DNA from: Saccharophagus sp. K07
GTDB lineage: Bacteria; Pseudomonadota; Gammaproteobacteria; Pseudomonadales; Cellvibrionaceae
Direction of reading: 5' to 3'
Assembly: GCF_014336955.1 (NCBI RefSeq)
Contig: NZ_QRAI01000005.1
Location: 124,001-188,000 of the forward strand
DNA length: 64,000 bases
Shown: positions 45,288 through 54,985 of the stretch, piece after piece
How the letters are laid out: every line of letters begins with the position of its first letter
Numbering within the stretch: the stretch's first letter is position 1
The notes under the pieces: model-generated
The model's input: the letters and a program-made list of their open reading frames with translations, nothing else
Told to the model about the DNA's origin: nothing
Database searches by the model: none
Position numbers and translations under genes: made by a program

Positions 45288-45754
45288 ATGCATTTACGTC
45301 GAATATTCTTGCTGAGTGCCGTGGCGGTCGCGATCATTATGCAAGGTTGTGGCTGTAACGGCAGCAAAAAGCATTATCCCTCGAACTCACAGGAGCCGAC
45401 TGTCACGGTTGAGGGTAAAGCCAGCAAGGGAATACTCCAAGGTTTTAGCGTTACCGCTTATCCGCTTGGGCTTGGCCCAGATGGGATATCAATCGCGCAG
45501 AGCATCACTGACAACGACGGCGAATATAGACTTCAAATTCCTCGGTCTCAATCCCATGGTGATCCAAAAGGTTATTTGACCATTACCAACCAGGATGGAG
45601 TGAGCATGAGTGTTCGCGAGGTACAACTGGTGGATCTGTAGAAGGCGATGTTTCCTACAAAGGAACTGTATATGGTGTGATCGAGAAACGTAATGGCCAG
45701 GTCGTTGTGCGCTACACCAGCGGCAATACCAACGAGATCGAAACACTCTATTAA
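45288..45754 (+). pseudogene. small lipoprotein gene, probably frameshifted
   Basis: From the ATG at 45288 the frame encodes a signal peptide ending in QGC (a weak lipobox), then a domain like carboxypeptidase-regulatory repeats (VEGKASKGILQGFSVTAY, then DNDGEYRLQIP) and stops at 45639-45641. Immediately after, in another frame, an open reading gives GDVSYKGTVYGVIEKRNGQ and ends at a TAA at 45752-45754. The smooth continuation of coding-like sequence suggests a single frameshift between about 45595 and 45640. No family name is certain. Confidence 0.5.
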
Positions 45755-45816
45755 TCGATGCAAAAATTCAACTCTCCTTTGGGGATTTGACTAAAATAAT
45801 ATTAACGATGCTTACA

Positions 45817-45845
45817 GGGTGAACATTTGTTCACCCTTTCTTTTT
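45817..45845 (+). terminator. terminator between the lipoprotein and outer membrane protein genes
   Basis: A perfect 8-bp stem GGGTGAAC/GTTCACCC with a 4-base loop is followed by TTTCTTTTT. It lies 63 bases after the TAA at 45754, which supports a gene ending there. Confidence 0.85.
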
Positions 45846-45864
45846 AACCAGCTGTTGGTTTTTC

Positions 45865-46944
45865 ATGTATCTTCTCATTGCGCTCGCATTTGCCCTGATT
45901 TCATTCCCTTGTTTCGCCAATGACAAAAACGCCGCAATTTTTATTCGTCATGGCAGCGTCGTTTTCAGCGAAGTCGTTCCCATCAAAGATTTTGAAGATG
46001 ACCTGAAAGGCGGTAGTGAGCCAGTGCCCGGTAATCATGCGCTGACCTACAACCGACTGGAAATGGGATTTGGTTGGAAGAATTTTGAACTTGCGCATTT
46101 TATGCGCGAGGATTATGTATTCGAATTTACTCCGGATACGATGAATATCATTTATTGGGACAAAAACAAAAAGAAAATTCCGGAAGGAACCTACGATGCC
46201 TATTTGAAGGCACAACATGTCAAAGCGGAAGGATGGCGAGTTGGTTACCGATTTGCCCTGTCGCAGGATTCCCTGGTGCGCGTATCGGTGAATTATCTGG
46301 AAGCTGAAGAATTGCTTTACGGCGCCATAGGCGGCTCGGTCAATGTAATGGATGACGAAATTAAAGGTGGGAATCTCGGTGTACTGTATTACTACGAAGA
46401 GGACTACCTGTTGGATAGGCCCCCGGTGATTCCGGCAGAAGGGAAGGGGTACTCTTTCGATGTGGAGGCAAGATTTCACCTGCAAGGCGGTTGGCAATTC
46501 GATCTGAATTTTTACGACTTGTTTGGCGAAATTGATTGGCGTGATGCCCCCTATACCAAAGGCACTGTTGCTTCAACCAGCACTTATGTTGACAGCAATG
46601 GCTACGCGCAACGCGCGCCTATGATGACCGCTGTCGAGAGCTACCAAAACTTTACCCAGAAGTTGCCTACTTTCTATCAATTGTCGGCTACCAAAAAGCT
46701 CTATGGGCCTTTGGGAATTTCCTATATGCGAGAGAAATACGACAGTGTTGAATTTGATCGTTTGTTCCTGCTGTGCGATCTGGCTGGCGATTTTTATTTT
46801 AAGGCCGGCTATGACTTTACCATGAGCGCCACATGGGTTGGATTGGAGAGTGATGCTGTATCACTCAATATTGCAACGGATGATTGGTCTCTAGTGGGGG
46901 CGAAGTCTTTGGTTTTGCGGTTCAACGGACGCTGGATCTTCTAA
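45865..46944 (+). CDS. unrecognised outer membrane beta-barrel-like protein
   Basis: 359 residues, no family recognised. A signal peptide (about 1-18, ending FPCFA) is followed by alternating aromatic/hydrophobic strands (FGWKNFELAHFM, WRVGYRFAL, VRVSVNYLEAEELLYG) and a final RFNGRWIF, the terminal-Phe pattern of outer membrane barrels. It lies inside the MSHA cluster between mshG and mshA, with a terminator on each side, so it is probably an insertion rather than a pilus component. The ribosome binding site is weak. Confidence 0.6.
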   Translation: MYLLIALAFALISFPCFANDKNAAIFIRHGSVVFSEVVPIKDFEDDLKGGSEPVPGNHALTYNRLEMGFGWKNFELAHFMREDYVFEFTPDTMNIIYWDKNKKKIPEGTYDAYLKAQHVKAEGWRVGYRFALSQDSLVRVSVNYLEAEELLYGAIGGSVNVMDDEIKGGNLGVLYYYEEDYLLDRPPVIPAEGKGYSFDVEARFHLQGGWQFDLNFYDLFGEIDWRDAPYTKGTVASTSTYVDSNGYAQRAPMMTAVESYQNFTQKLPTFYQLSATKKLYGPLGISYMREKYDSVEFDRLFLLCDLAGDFYFKAGYDFTMSATWVGLESDAVSLNIATDDWSLVGAKSLVLRFNGRWIF

Positions 46945-46970
46945 AAGCAACCTCAAAAATGCCTAGAATA

Positions 46971-47000
46971 AAGGCTCGCTTTGGCGGGCCTTTCTTTTTT
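46971..47000 (+). terminator. terminator after the outer membrane protein gene
   Basis: A 9-bp stem AAGGCTCGC/GCGGGCCTT (one T-G pair) with a 4-base loop is followed by TCTTTTTT. It lies 27 bases after the stop. Confidence 0.8.
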
Positions 47001-47482
47001 AGGTCTTCGCATCCTTCTTATGGCTCGAATCGACTCATTCCTTTTATCCGCCAATTCTTCCAGTTATCCATTCATCTTTTTCCCAACGTTTGGATTGAAT
47101 ATGCATTGCTTATATCCAACCTGATGGAAAGTCACTAATTCGCAAATAATTTTTAATTAAAAAACTGCATTCTTCGCAATTTTTCGCTTCGGCTGAAATT
47201 TTCAATCTGGCATATCCAAAAAAATTATAAATGGCTGAAAGTCATAACTATCTGTTTGAAATAGTCCTATGGCCTAAGTCTTTTTATAACCAGGAAATCC
47301 AAAAATTGTTGACTAAGCTTAGGAGCAAGTGAGGCGTAAATGCTGGCTCAACAAAATGCTGGCATCAGAAGACGGAAATCCGACTTCAAAAAGGCCGCAT
47401 GTGCCTGGATCAAGTGAAGCGCCAAAATTCCGGTGATCACAATTCCTTATCTTTTCGAGTTGTAAATAGTTGGAGATTTTCC
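47001..47482. other. mshA upstream region
   Basis: About 480 AT-rich bases with no recognised gene. It should hold the promoter of the pilin-gene part of the locus. No convincing -35/-10 pair was picked. Confidence 0.4.
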
Positions 47483-47902
47483 ATGGGTAGAAATCAGCAA
47501 TCGGGTTTTACGTTGATCGAACTCATTGCGGTGCTGGTCATTCTTGGGATATTGGCCGCAACGGCAATACCGCGTTTTGTTAATTTGCAAGACGAAGCCG
47601 CCGAGGCTGCGGTTCGCGGTGTCGCCGGTAGTATTGAAAGCGGTGCAGCGTTAAACCACGCCGTGGATCTTGCGGTAGAAGCAAAACTGACAACGACTTC
47701 TACAGATCCTTTTTACAATATCTCCAATTGCACAGATGGCGGAGTGCTTCTGCAAGGTGGTTTGCCTGCGGGCTATAGCATTGCTAGCAAGCCTGTCGGC
47801 GATAAAATTGCCGTCACTTGTACTTTGACTGGCGACACTGGTAAATCTGCCGAGTTTGTTATTATCGGCGCAGCAGGTGGTATAGATCCTCCGAGTGAAT
47901 AA
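47483..47902 (+). CDS. mshA: MSHA major pilin-like protein MshA
   Basis: 139 residues from the ATG at 47483, with TGGAG 7 bases upstream. The short leader MGRNQQSG is followed by the type IV pilin cleavage site and helix (G/FTLIELIAVLVILGILA), with Glu at +5. Two cysteines (about 77 and 112) could make the C-terminal disulfide loop. The small size and first position in the pilin row fit the major subunit MshA. Confidence 0.88.
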   Translation: MGRNQQSGFTLIELIAVLVILGILAATAIPRFVNLQDEAAEAAVRGVAGSIESGAALNHAVDLAVEAKLTTTSTDPFYNISNCTDGGVLLQGGLPAGYSIASKPVGDKIAVTCTLTGDTGKSAEFVIIGAAGGIDPPSE

Positions 47903-47913
47903 TTGGGGAGCGC

Positions 47914-48375
47914 GTGCAGCAACATAACCATCGCTATCACACAGCGGAAAAAGGATTCAGCCTTATTGAGCTGATCGCGGTGATGGTAATTGTCGGGATT
48001 ATCGCGACAATTGGTGTGTCCCGTCTGACCCCCTCTACAATGCTCCAACTGCAAGCGGGCCGTGATCTTCTGACCACGGCCCTTTTTTCTGCCCAACAAA
48101 AAGCCATGGCGCAACTTGCACCCGTTCGGGTCATCGTGTCTGGTTCCACGGTGGATGTGCGTGTCGATAGCAACCGGGATGGAAATTTCACAGCGGACGA
48201 AAGTATTTCCGTTGCTGGAATTCGCTATCCTCTCGACGTATCAGGCGGTATAACCTTCAGCTCTCATGTATTGAACTACGACCATTTAGGGCATACGAGT
48301 CCTACTGTAATTGCGGTCAGTAACAACGGTCAGAGTGTTGATGTCACAGTGACGGCGACCGGTTATGCTTACTAA
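47914..48375 (+). CDS. mshC: MSHA minor pilin MshC
   Basis: 153 residues, GTG start at 47914 with GGGGAG close upstream. The leader ends KG/FSLIELIAVMVIVG, a prepilin site with Glu at +5. A GspH-like globular part follows. It is placed between mshA and mshD, the usual order. Its last 11 bases overlap mshD. Confidence 0.82.
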   Translation: MQQHNHRYHTAEKGFSLIELIAVMVIVGIIATIGVSRLTPSTMLQLQAGRDLLTTALFSAQQKAMAQLAPVRVIVSGSTVDVRVDSNRDGNFTADESISVAGIRYPLDVSGGITFSSHVLNYDHLGHTSPTVIAVSNNGQSVDVTVTATGYAY

Positions 48376-48865
48376 ATCCTGTTTCCTTGCTAAACACCGC
48401 GCCCGTAAAAAATCCCAAGCGGGATTAACTCTGATCGAAGTCATAGTGTTTATTGTGGTGGTGTCCATCGCAATGGGCGCATTGCTCGCGGTTTTTAATA
48501 ACGCCGTCATTAATACAGTTGATCCTGCCGTGCGCATCAAAGCCTTGGAAAAAGGCCAAGCATTGATGGATGAAATTCTTGCGCGCAAGTTTGCTGACAA
48601 TACTCCGACTGGAGGAATTCCAGCTTGTGGTTCAAATGGAGTGGATGCCTGTACGCCAATTTCCCCCGAAAATCGTTTTGATGATGTGGGTGATTACCAC
48701 GGATATTCCGATACAACGGACACTGGATTCCCCGTTTCAGTGGCAGTAGTGGAGGCGGGAAGTGATCTTGGGCTGGCTGCAGATGCTGCGCGCCGCATCA
48801 CCGTGAGTGTGGGTATGCCGGACGGCAATATCCTGCAATTAACCGCCTATAAGGTGAATTTCTGA
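48365..48865 (+). CDS. mshD: MSHA minor pilin MshD
   Basis: 166 residues. The leader ends QAG/LTLIEVIVFIVVVSIAMGA, a prepilin site with a long hydrophobic helix, and the globular part has two cysteines (in PACGSNGVDACT). It resembles GspI-type minor pilins. It overlaps mshC by 11 bases and mshO by 1 base, suggesting coupled translation. Confidence 0.82.
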   Translation: MLTKSCFLAKHRARKKSQAGLTLIEVIVFIVVVSIAMGALLAVFNNAVINTVDPAVRIKALEKGQALMDEILARKFADNTPTGGIPACGSNGVDACTPISPENRFDDVGDYHGYSDTTDTGFPVSVAVVEAGSDLGLAADAARRITVSVGMPDGNILQLTAYKVNF

Positions 48866-49641
48866 TGCAACGGGAACAGGGATTCACTTTGGTGGAAATG
48901 ATTATGGTCGTGGTGATCCTGGCCATAGTCGCATCCATAGGTTCCAATTTTGTGCTCAGTGCATTGGAGTCCTATCGCATTGCGCAAACGCGCAATCAAC
49001 TGGTGCAACGCGGGCGTTTGAGTTTGGAGCAAATGGCCAGAGAATTGCGTATGGCAGTGCCGAATTCCGTGCGCGTTAGTCCCGGCGGTCAATGTGTGGA
49101 ATTTTTGCCGGTTGTTGCTGCAACTCATTATCAGAATGCTGTGGCAGATCAAAACAATAACAAGGCCGAACAAACACAAATTGCCATTGGAAATCTCGCT
49201 GGGCAGGGCGGAAGTGCTCAGCATGTGGTTATTGCACCATTTTCCCCTGCGGAGATTTTTACCGCAGCAAAACCGGCTGCGCGTGTCAGTATTACGTCTT
49301 TAGGACCTGCCTCCATTACGCTTGCGGCACCCCACAGATTTTTCCGCAATTCCGTTAATAAACGTTTGTTTCTGACTTCTGATCCCGTTCGATTTTGTGT
49401 TAGCGGCGGCAATCTGGTGCGTTATTCAGATTATGGATTTTCGACGACGGCCTTGGGCGGGGGGAACCCGGGCGGCAAGAGTGCATTAATGGCGCATGAC
49501 GTGGCAGCCAATAATATTGCCTTTGAATTATCGCCTGCATCGCAGGAGCGCAGTATGGTGGTGCGTATGCATCTGCGGTTTAGCGCTGGCACTGCCAGTT
49601 TGGATTTAAATCATCAGGTATTGATCCGCAATGTGCCCTGA
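48865..49641 (+). CDS. mshO: MSHA minor pilin MshO
   Basis: 258 residues. The leader MQREQG/FTLVEMIMVVVILAIVASI is a prepilin site with Glu at +5. The long globular part is of the GspJ type expected for MshO. Two cysteines, in GGQCVEF and RFCVSGG, probably pair in the periplasm. It overlaps mshD and mshP. Confidence 0.83.
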   Translation: MQREQGFTLVEMIMVVVILAIVASIGSNFVLSALESYRIAQTRNQLVQRGRLSLEQMARELRMAVPNSVRVSPGGQCVEFLPVVAATHYQNAVADQNNNKAEQTQIAIGNLAGQGGSAQHVVIAPFSPAEIFTAAKPAARVSITSLGPASITLAAPHRFFRNSVNKRLFLTSDPVRFCVSGGNLVRYSDYGFSTTALGGGNPGGKSALMAHDVAANNIAFELSPASQERSMVVRMHLRFSAGTASLDLNHQVLIRNVP

Positions 49642-50080
49642 ATGTTATTTAAAAAAATTGCCATCCAAAAAAGAGCAAGGTTTTTTAATGCCGCTCGCAC
49701 TGTTTATTTTGGTGGGTTTAGGTGCATTGGCGATAGCTATTAGTCGTTTAAGTGCAGGCCAGTTTTCCGCCGCTGTGCAGGAGAGTCTATCCGTCCAGGC
49801 GTTTTATGCCGCTGAAAGTGCGGCGCAAGTGGCCATGCATCAAATTCTGTTCAATACCGCGGATAAAGCGGGTGCCGATGGAAAATGTGCGGCGGCTAAT
49901 GGCGATATCTTGACGTTCTCCGCTGCAGGATTAAATGCCTGTTCCGCGCAAATTGCCTGTTCAATTGCCTCAAGTGCCGGTGATACCGCCGGTATTTATC
50001 GGGTGGAGGCAACGGCGTCTTGCGGGCAAGGGCAATTGGCAGCGGAACGCAGAGTCATTACAGGGGTGCGCTATGAATAG
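49631..50080 (+). CDS. mshP: MSHA protein MshP
   Basis: 149 residues. A prepilin-like N-terminus (KKEQG/FLMPLALFILVGLGALA) lacks the +5 Glu, as GspK/PilX-type proteins often do. AFYAAESAAQVAMHQI follows as in PilX/MshP. Several cysteines lie in the C-terminal half. The start overlaps mshO by 11 bases, and the stop overlaps the mshQ start. Confidence 0.82.
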   Translation: MCPECYLKKLPSKKEQGFLMPLALFILVGLGALAIAISRLSAGQFSAAVQESLSVQAFYAAESAAQVAMHQILFNTADKAGADGKCAAANGDILTFSAAGLNACSAQIACSIASSAGDTAGIYRVEATASCGQGQLAAERRVITGVRYE

Positions 50081-53030
50081 GGTTTTCTGCGCACTGTTGA
50101 TCGCTTGGCAATTGTTGGTCTGGAATGCCTATGCCGCTACCTGCGATTCCATTTTCTCTGCGGGGGTTCAGGCGCATTCCGCCAGTGGTTATCTGGAAAT
50201 GAATATGCAGTCGCGGGTAATTGGCGGAAGCACGCTGCTAAATGTGCCCAGTATTATCGATAACGCCGGATACGGTTGGAAATCGTGTGGAGCTGTAAGT
50301 TGTTCCGCAACAGGCGGATTTAATGCACCCGTCAATTTGACGATCCCTGCTGGTACTGGCTCTGATGGCTCTATCAATATAGCGGCGGAAGCTACCGCAA
50401 CCTACGGGGCGGGTCATTACGGAGATGTCAGTGTCGAGCAGCAAGGGACTTTGAATTTTTCCACGAGCGGTGGAAAGTACTACATGGGAAAATTAACGAC
50501 TAATTGGCGATCAATAGTCAACTTTGCTCCAGGCGATTATTACATCAATGGTGATTTGAGTATTCACCGAGAAAACATCATAGGTATAACCGGTAATGGG
50601 CCGGTCAGAATTTTTGTTAATGGAAGTGTTACGGTTCAATTCGCAACCAATATCACGCATGGCCACCCGGAAAACTTATTGATTTTTGCCAAAAATACAA
50701 TCTCGTTTGATGAGTCCGTAAGATTTTCCGGATTTCTCTATTCGCAAACGGGAGATGTTTTACTCGGTTTTATGGTCCAGGTAACCGGCGGAGTATCTGC
50801 TGCCGGCCGGATACATTTGAATAACCTCACTAGGATCAACTACACCGATTCAATTAATACCGCGGATTTCGGCTCTCTATGCAGTTTGACGCCCTCAATT
50901 AACGGTTGGAATATCAATACGGGTAATGGCGCGGCGAGTACCTGTAGCGATTTCCCGGTAACCATTAGCGCGCGCGATAGTAATAACAGCGTTCTGACGG
51001 GTTATACCGGAACCATAAACCTTTCAACGTCTTCCGGTCACGGCAAGTGGAAAAAATCCAACGGTGATGCATTTGGCGATTTAACAGCGTCAAGCAACGA
51101 TAATGGTCAGGCGTCCTATACATTTACCGCAGCGGATCAAGGTGAAATTACTCTGTTGCTGGATAACCAGCACGCGGAAAATTTGCAGATCACCGTATCA
51201 GATGGAGGTGTCAACGCGATCTCCAATCCAGTTACATTTTCCGCTAATGCATTTGTAATCGAAACAGCGGATGCTGATGTCATCGCCGGACGCCCCCATT
51301 CTTTTACCGCAAAGCTGATGACCCAGGATATATCCTCGCCATCCAAGTCCTGTAGAGTGGCGGAGCTTTACAATAATGCCAATGTGAAAATGTGGCTGGT
51401 GCGGGATTCCGCAGATCCTGGCGGCGCGGCCCCTGCGATCACAGCTGGTGGGCAAACGTTTTATCCGCCCAATTCCACCCCGGCCAACGATAATATTCAG
51501 CTAGGTTTCAATTCCGGTATTGCAAATTTCACCTTGCTGGCATCAGATGTTGGCAAATATCGTCTCGCAATCAGTGACACGAGCGAGAATTTTTCGGATT
51601 CCCATATTCTCGGTCAATCCAATGTTTTGATAGCGCGGCCATTCGGGATAAATGTCGCTGTGACTGGAAATACGGGAGCAGTTGATAGCGGCGGTGCAAA
51701 ATTTCGCGTAGCTGGGCATTCTTTTACGCTCACCGTAACCGCCGTTGGCTGGCAATCTGCCGACGATCAGAATAATGACGGTATTCCGGATGGCCACAAT
51801 GACAATTCGCTGGGCAATAATGCCGACCTTGCAGATAATCCGCCTTTGGTGAGTTTTGGCAAGGAAAATCCCGCACAAGGTATTAGCGCCAATTCGGTTC
51901 TTATATCGCCAGCGGATGGAGAGAATCCAGGATTATCCGGGGGTAGTTTTACAGCTTTTACTGTTGGTACGGCGAGTTCGGCAGTTTCGTTTGGCGAAGT
52001 GGGTATTATTGAAATCGCTGCAAGCGTAGCTGGAGGGAATTATCTGGGTAGCACTGGAAGCAGCAAAATCATCGGCAAATCGGGCTATGTCGGGCGTTTT
52101 TATCCCGATCATTTCCGTTTGAGCGATTTATCTTTAACGCCCGCGTGCAGTTCCGTTTTGCCGTTTTCCTATTTGGATGAAACCTTTTCGTTCTCGGCGA
52201 AAATAACGCCTTACGGAGCACATGATTTGCCGTTGAAAAATTACAAAGACGGATTTAATAAATTTTCGACCGCCGACTTGCAATCGATGTTATCGGCCAT
52301 TGATGAAGCCGGTTCTACGTTGCTGAGTGGTCGTATCACCAATGTATGGGCTGAACCCAGTTTGCAGGATGGTGTTCTGGCATTGGCGCCGCAGCTCAGT
52401 ATTGCTCGCGCTGCAAATTTAGACGGCCCGTTTTCGTCGGTACGCATTGGCTTTAAACCGCTGGATTCGGATGGTGTCACTGTGCGTCTGGGCGATTTGG
52501 ATTTGGATCTTAACAATGACGGAATAATGGATACGGTACGCGTCAATTCTGTACCGACCAGATTGCGTTATGGCCGTTTACGTCTTGACGATTCTTATGG
52601 GCCGGAAACGGCAGATCTTCCGGTGGTATTTCAGACCGAATACTGGAACGGTAGCCAATGGATAAAAAATCTCGACGATAGCTGCAGCACCATCCCTTTA
52701 AATAAAATTATCTATCCGGATGGCGCTATCCATATTTCCAGCAATCGAACTGCAAGTGTGGGCGGCGGTTCAACCACCGGGCGGTATGCATATCTCAATG
52801 CAACAACTGTTGGGTTTAATGCGGGCGATGCCGGGCACTATTTCACGGCGCCCGGAGCCGGTAATACCGGCAGTATTACGGTAAAGGTTGATTTAACAGA
52901 CCTTCCCTGGTTGATGTTCGACTGGGATAACGATGGTGTCCCCGATGCACAACTGCCAGATGCGCAATTTTCCTTCGGCAATTATCGCGGTCACGACCGG
53001 GTTCTGTATTGGCTGGAAATGCTGCGTTAG
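50073..53030 (+). CDS. mshQ: MSHA large surface protein MshQ (DUF6701)
   Basis: 985 residues from the ATG at 50073, overlapping the mshP stop. A signal peptide (about 1-21) is followed by a beta-rich polypeptide with an N-terminal domain (about 30-280), an Ig-like domain (about 300-390) and a long C-terminal DUF6701 region ending FGNYRGHDRVLYWLEMLR. MshQ is the large last gene of MSHA loci, perhaps a tip or adhesin-like protein. It ends with a 4-base overlap with convergent nadE. Confidence 0.85.
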   Translation: MNRVFCALLIAWQLLVWNAYAATCDSIFSAGVQAHSASGYLEMNMQSRVIGGSTLLNVPSIIDNAGYGWKSCGAVSCSATGGFNAPVNLTIPAGTGSDGSINIAAEATATYGAGHYGDVSVEQQGTLNFSTSGGKYYMGKLTTNWRSIVNFAPGDYYINGDLSIHRENIIGITGNGPVRIFVNGSVTVQFATNITHGHPENLLIFAKNTISFDESVRFSGFLYSQTGDVLLGFMVQVTGGVSAAGRIHLNNLTRINYTDSINTADFGSLCSLTPSINGWNINTGNGAASTCSDFPVTISARDSNNSVLTGYTGTINLSTSSGHGKWKKSNGDAFGDLTASSNDNGQASYTFTAADQGEITLLLDNQHAENLQITVSDGGVNAISNPVTFSANAFVIETADADVIAGRPHSFTAKLMTQDISSPSKSCRVAELYNNANVKMWLVRDSADPGGAAPAITAGGQTFYPPNSTPANDNIQLGFNSGIANFTLLASDVGKYRLAISDTSENFSDSHILGQSNVLIARPFGINVAVTGNTGAVDSGGAKFRVAGHSFTLTVTAVGWQSADDQNNDGIPDGHNDNSLGNNADLADNPPLVSFGKENPAQGISANSVLISPADGENPGLSGGSFTAFTVGTASSAVSFGEVGIIEIAASVAGGNYLGSTGSSKIIGKSGYVGRFYPDHFRLSDLSLTPACSSVLPFSYLDETFSFSAKITPYGAHDLPLKNYKDGFNKFSTADLQSMLSAIDEAGSTLLSGRITNVWAEPSLQDGVLALAPQLSIARAANLDGPFSSVRIGFKPLDSDGVTVRLGDLDLDLNNDGIMDTVRVNSVPTRLRYGRLRLDDSYGPETADLPVVFQTEYWNGSQWIKNLDDSCSTIPLNKIIYPDGAIHISSNRTASVGGGSTTGRYAYLNATTVGFNAGDAGHYFTAPGAGNTGSITVKVDLTDLPWLMFDWDNDGVPDAQLPDAQFSFGNYRGHDRVLYWLEMLR

Positions 53031-54910
53031 TGCGATCCGCCTCCGAGAACTTGGCGTTTTAATTCCTGATAGCGCGTCGTCCAGCGCGGGCCCATCTGAG
53101 CTTCCCGGTGATCAAAGCCAAATGCACGCCGTTTAATGGCCAGCACCGGCGGAGCCTGAATGCGTTTCGCAATGGCCATGCCTTGATAGAGTTTCCACCA
53201 GCGCTCCAAATCCTCGATAAAACTTTGTGCGTCCGGGAAGAGAGTTTGAATATCACCCTGATAACCAATCTGCTGCGCCAGTTCGCCGTTGACATACCAT
53301 TGCAAATTATCTTCCGGTGTTGCGCGTTGCCAGCGTTCCACCCAGCTGCGGAATAGGGCGTCGTGATAGGGGTAGAAGAGGGGATCGCCCTGATCTTTAT
53401 CCACATTTTGCTGTGCGCTTAATTCAGCGGACGGTTTGATTTTGATGGTGCCCGCTGGAATCACTTCGCGCTGATAAATTTCTTCGTTTAAAAATTTCGC
53501 CAGAGCGTAGACTTCGCCTTTCCAGAGATCGGCGAGATTAGCGAGAAATCCGCCGAGATCACCGTAAAGTGTCGAATAGCCGACCGTCATTTCGGATTTG
53601 TTGGCATTGCAGGTAAAGGCGCCGCCGAAAGCAGCGGCAACGCCGGCAAGAATGCGCGACGAGCGGTCGCGCGCCTGAATATTTTCTTTTACAAAGTCGG
53701 ATACCTGGAGTTTCAATTTGCCCGCGCTGTAATTGAATTCCGCATTTTTCAGTTGTGCGATGGTGGTATCCACGGCGGGCTGGATGGGAATTTCCGTATA
53801 AGGACAGTCGAGATTTTCCGCTAGAGCCCGACCTAGATTGCGCGTGGTAGTAGAGGTAAAGGGACCAGGCATATTCACCAACAATAAATTCTCTGCTGGC
53901 AGAATCGTGCGATACAGCGCTGCTGCGACGGCGGAATCAATGCCACCGGATACCCCAATCACCACTTTGCGCACACCGATGCGCTCCATAAATTTGCGCG
54001 TGCCGTATTGAATCGCCGTAAATTGCTGCGCGGTGGAATCTTCTATCCAATTATTGGGAACTGCCTTTGACGTATTGGTGGTTTTGATATCCAGTTCGAG
54101 AGTAACGGCCTCTTCCTGAAAAGATTTGGCTTGCGTGAGGATGTGGCCATCCCTGTTGTATACACAGCTCGCCCCGTCGAGGGTAAACAGGGTTTTACCG
54201 TTATCCTGCAGACCGCATGCGTTTACATAAGCCAGCGGCAACTGATATTTGCGCGCCTTTGCGGAAAAAACTCGGTTGCGTTTGTGATTTTTGTTGAAGG
54301 TGTAAGGCGAGTTGCTGATATTAACCAGCAATTCCGCACCTTTTTGCGCGAGAATCGCAAGTGGCGAAATATTGTAATCCTCGTCCCAGCCGTCTTCGCA
54401 CAGAATGCAACCCAATTTGCCCAAGCGGCTCGGCACGGGCTGGATCAAATCTTCTAACTGCAACTGACGTTCGTAAGCCAGTTTGCGCGGATCGTAAAAA
54501 TAGCGGTTATCGTCGAATTCGCGATAATTCGGCATCAAGGTTTTGATAAAAAACGGTTGCTGGGTAACTGGGTGGGAAATAAACCGACCCTGTTCGGCAA
54601 CGAACAGCGCGTTGTATTTGCGCGCTCGACCATCTTCATTTTTGCTATCCCATTCCACCGCGATATTGCCGAATACGACGGTAATGTTTTGGCTCGCCTG
54701 AGCAATTTTTTCTCCCCAATATTCACACTCGCGCAAAAAAGCGTAGCGCTCCCATTCATCGCCGAGCAGATAACCGGGTACTGCCATTTCCGGCAGTATC
54801 AATAAATCAACCCCGTCGTGCTGAGCGGCTTTAATCTGAGAGAGTATGGCTTGGCCATTTTGATCGGGTTGGCCAGGTATGACATCGAGCTGAATAAGGC
54901 GAATTTTCAT
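53027..54910 (-). CDS. nadE: glutamine-dependent NAD+ synthetase
   Basis: 627 residues from the ATG at 54910, which follows TAAGGAC. A farther ATG at 54931 lies in a terminator and is rejected. The nitrilase-type glutaminase domain (about 1-265; LPEMAVPGY, catalytic Cys in CILCEDGW) is followed by a synthetase domain with the PP-motif GVSGGIDSAVAAALY. It amidates nicotinic acid adenine dinucleotide to NAD+. Confidence 0.95.
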   Translation of the reverse strand: MKIRLIQLDVIPGQPDQNGQAILSQIKAAQHDGVDLLILPEMAVPGYLLGDEWERYAFLRECEYWGEKIAQASQNITVVFGNIAVEWDSKNEDGRARKYNALFVAEQGRFISHPVTQQPFFIKTLMPNYREFDDNRYFYDPRKLAYERQLQLEDLIQPVPSRLGKLGCILCEDGWDEDYNISPLAILAQKGAELLVNISNSPYTFNKNHKRNRVFSAKARKYQLPLAYVNACGLQDNGKTLFTLDGASCVYNRDGHILTQAKSFQEEAVTLELDIKTTNTSKAVPNNWIEDSTAQQFTAIQYGTRKFMERIGVRKVVIGVSGGIDSAVAAALYRTILPAENLLLVNMPGPFTSTTTRNLGRALAENLDCPYTEIPIQPAVDTTIAQLKNAEFNYSAGKLKLQVSDFVKENIQARDRSSRILAGVAAAFGGAFTCNANKSEMTVGYSTLYGDLGGFLANLADLWKGEVYALAKFLNEEIYQREVIPAGTIKIKPSAELSAQQNVDKDQGDPLFYPYHDALFRSWVERWQRATPEDNLQWYVNGELAQQIGYQGDIQTLFPDAQSFIEDLERWWKLYQGMAIAKRIQAPPVLAIKRRAFGFDHREAQMGPRWTTRYQELKRQVLGGGSH

Positions 54911-54930
54911 TGTCGTGTCCTTAAGATGCA

Positions 54931-54956
54931 AAAAGGGCGCATTGAGCGCCCTTTTA
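54931..54956. terminator. bidirectional terminator between autotransporter gene and nadE
   Basis: A perfect 10-bp stem AAAAGGGCGC/GCGCCCTTTT with a 5-base loop. On the minus strand it ends in a T run, just after the autotransporter gene stop (54986). Confidence 0.85.
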
Positions 54957-54985
54957 TGGTTGATCGCTGTGGCTATTCTGCCGTC

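Noticed and set aside
46884-47138. 84-codon frame after the outer membrane protein gene
   Set aside because: It spans the terminator hairpin and T tract and has no motif.
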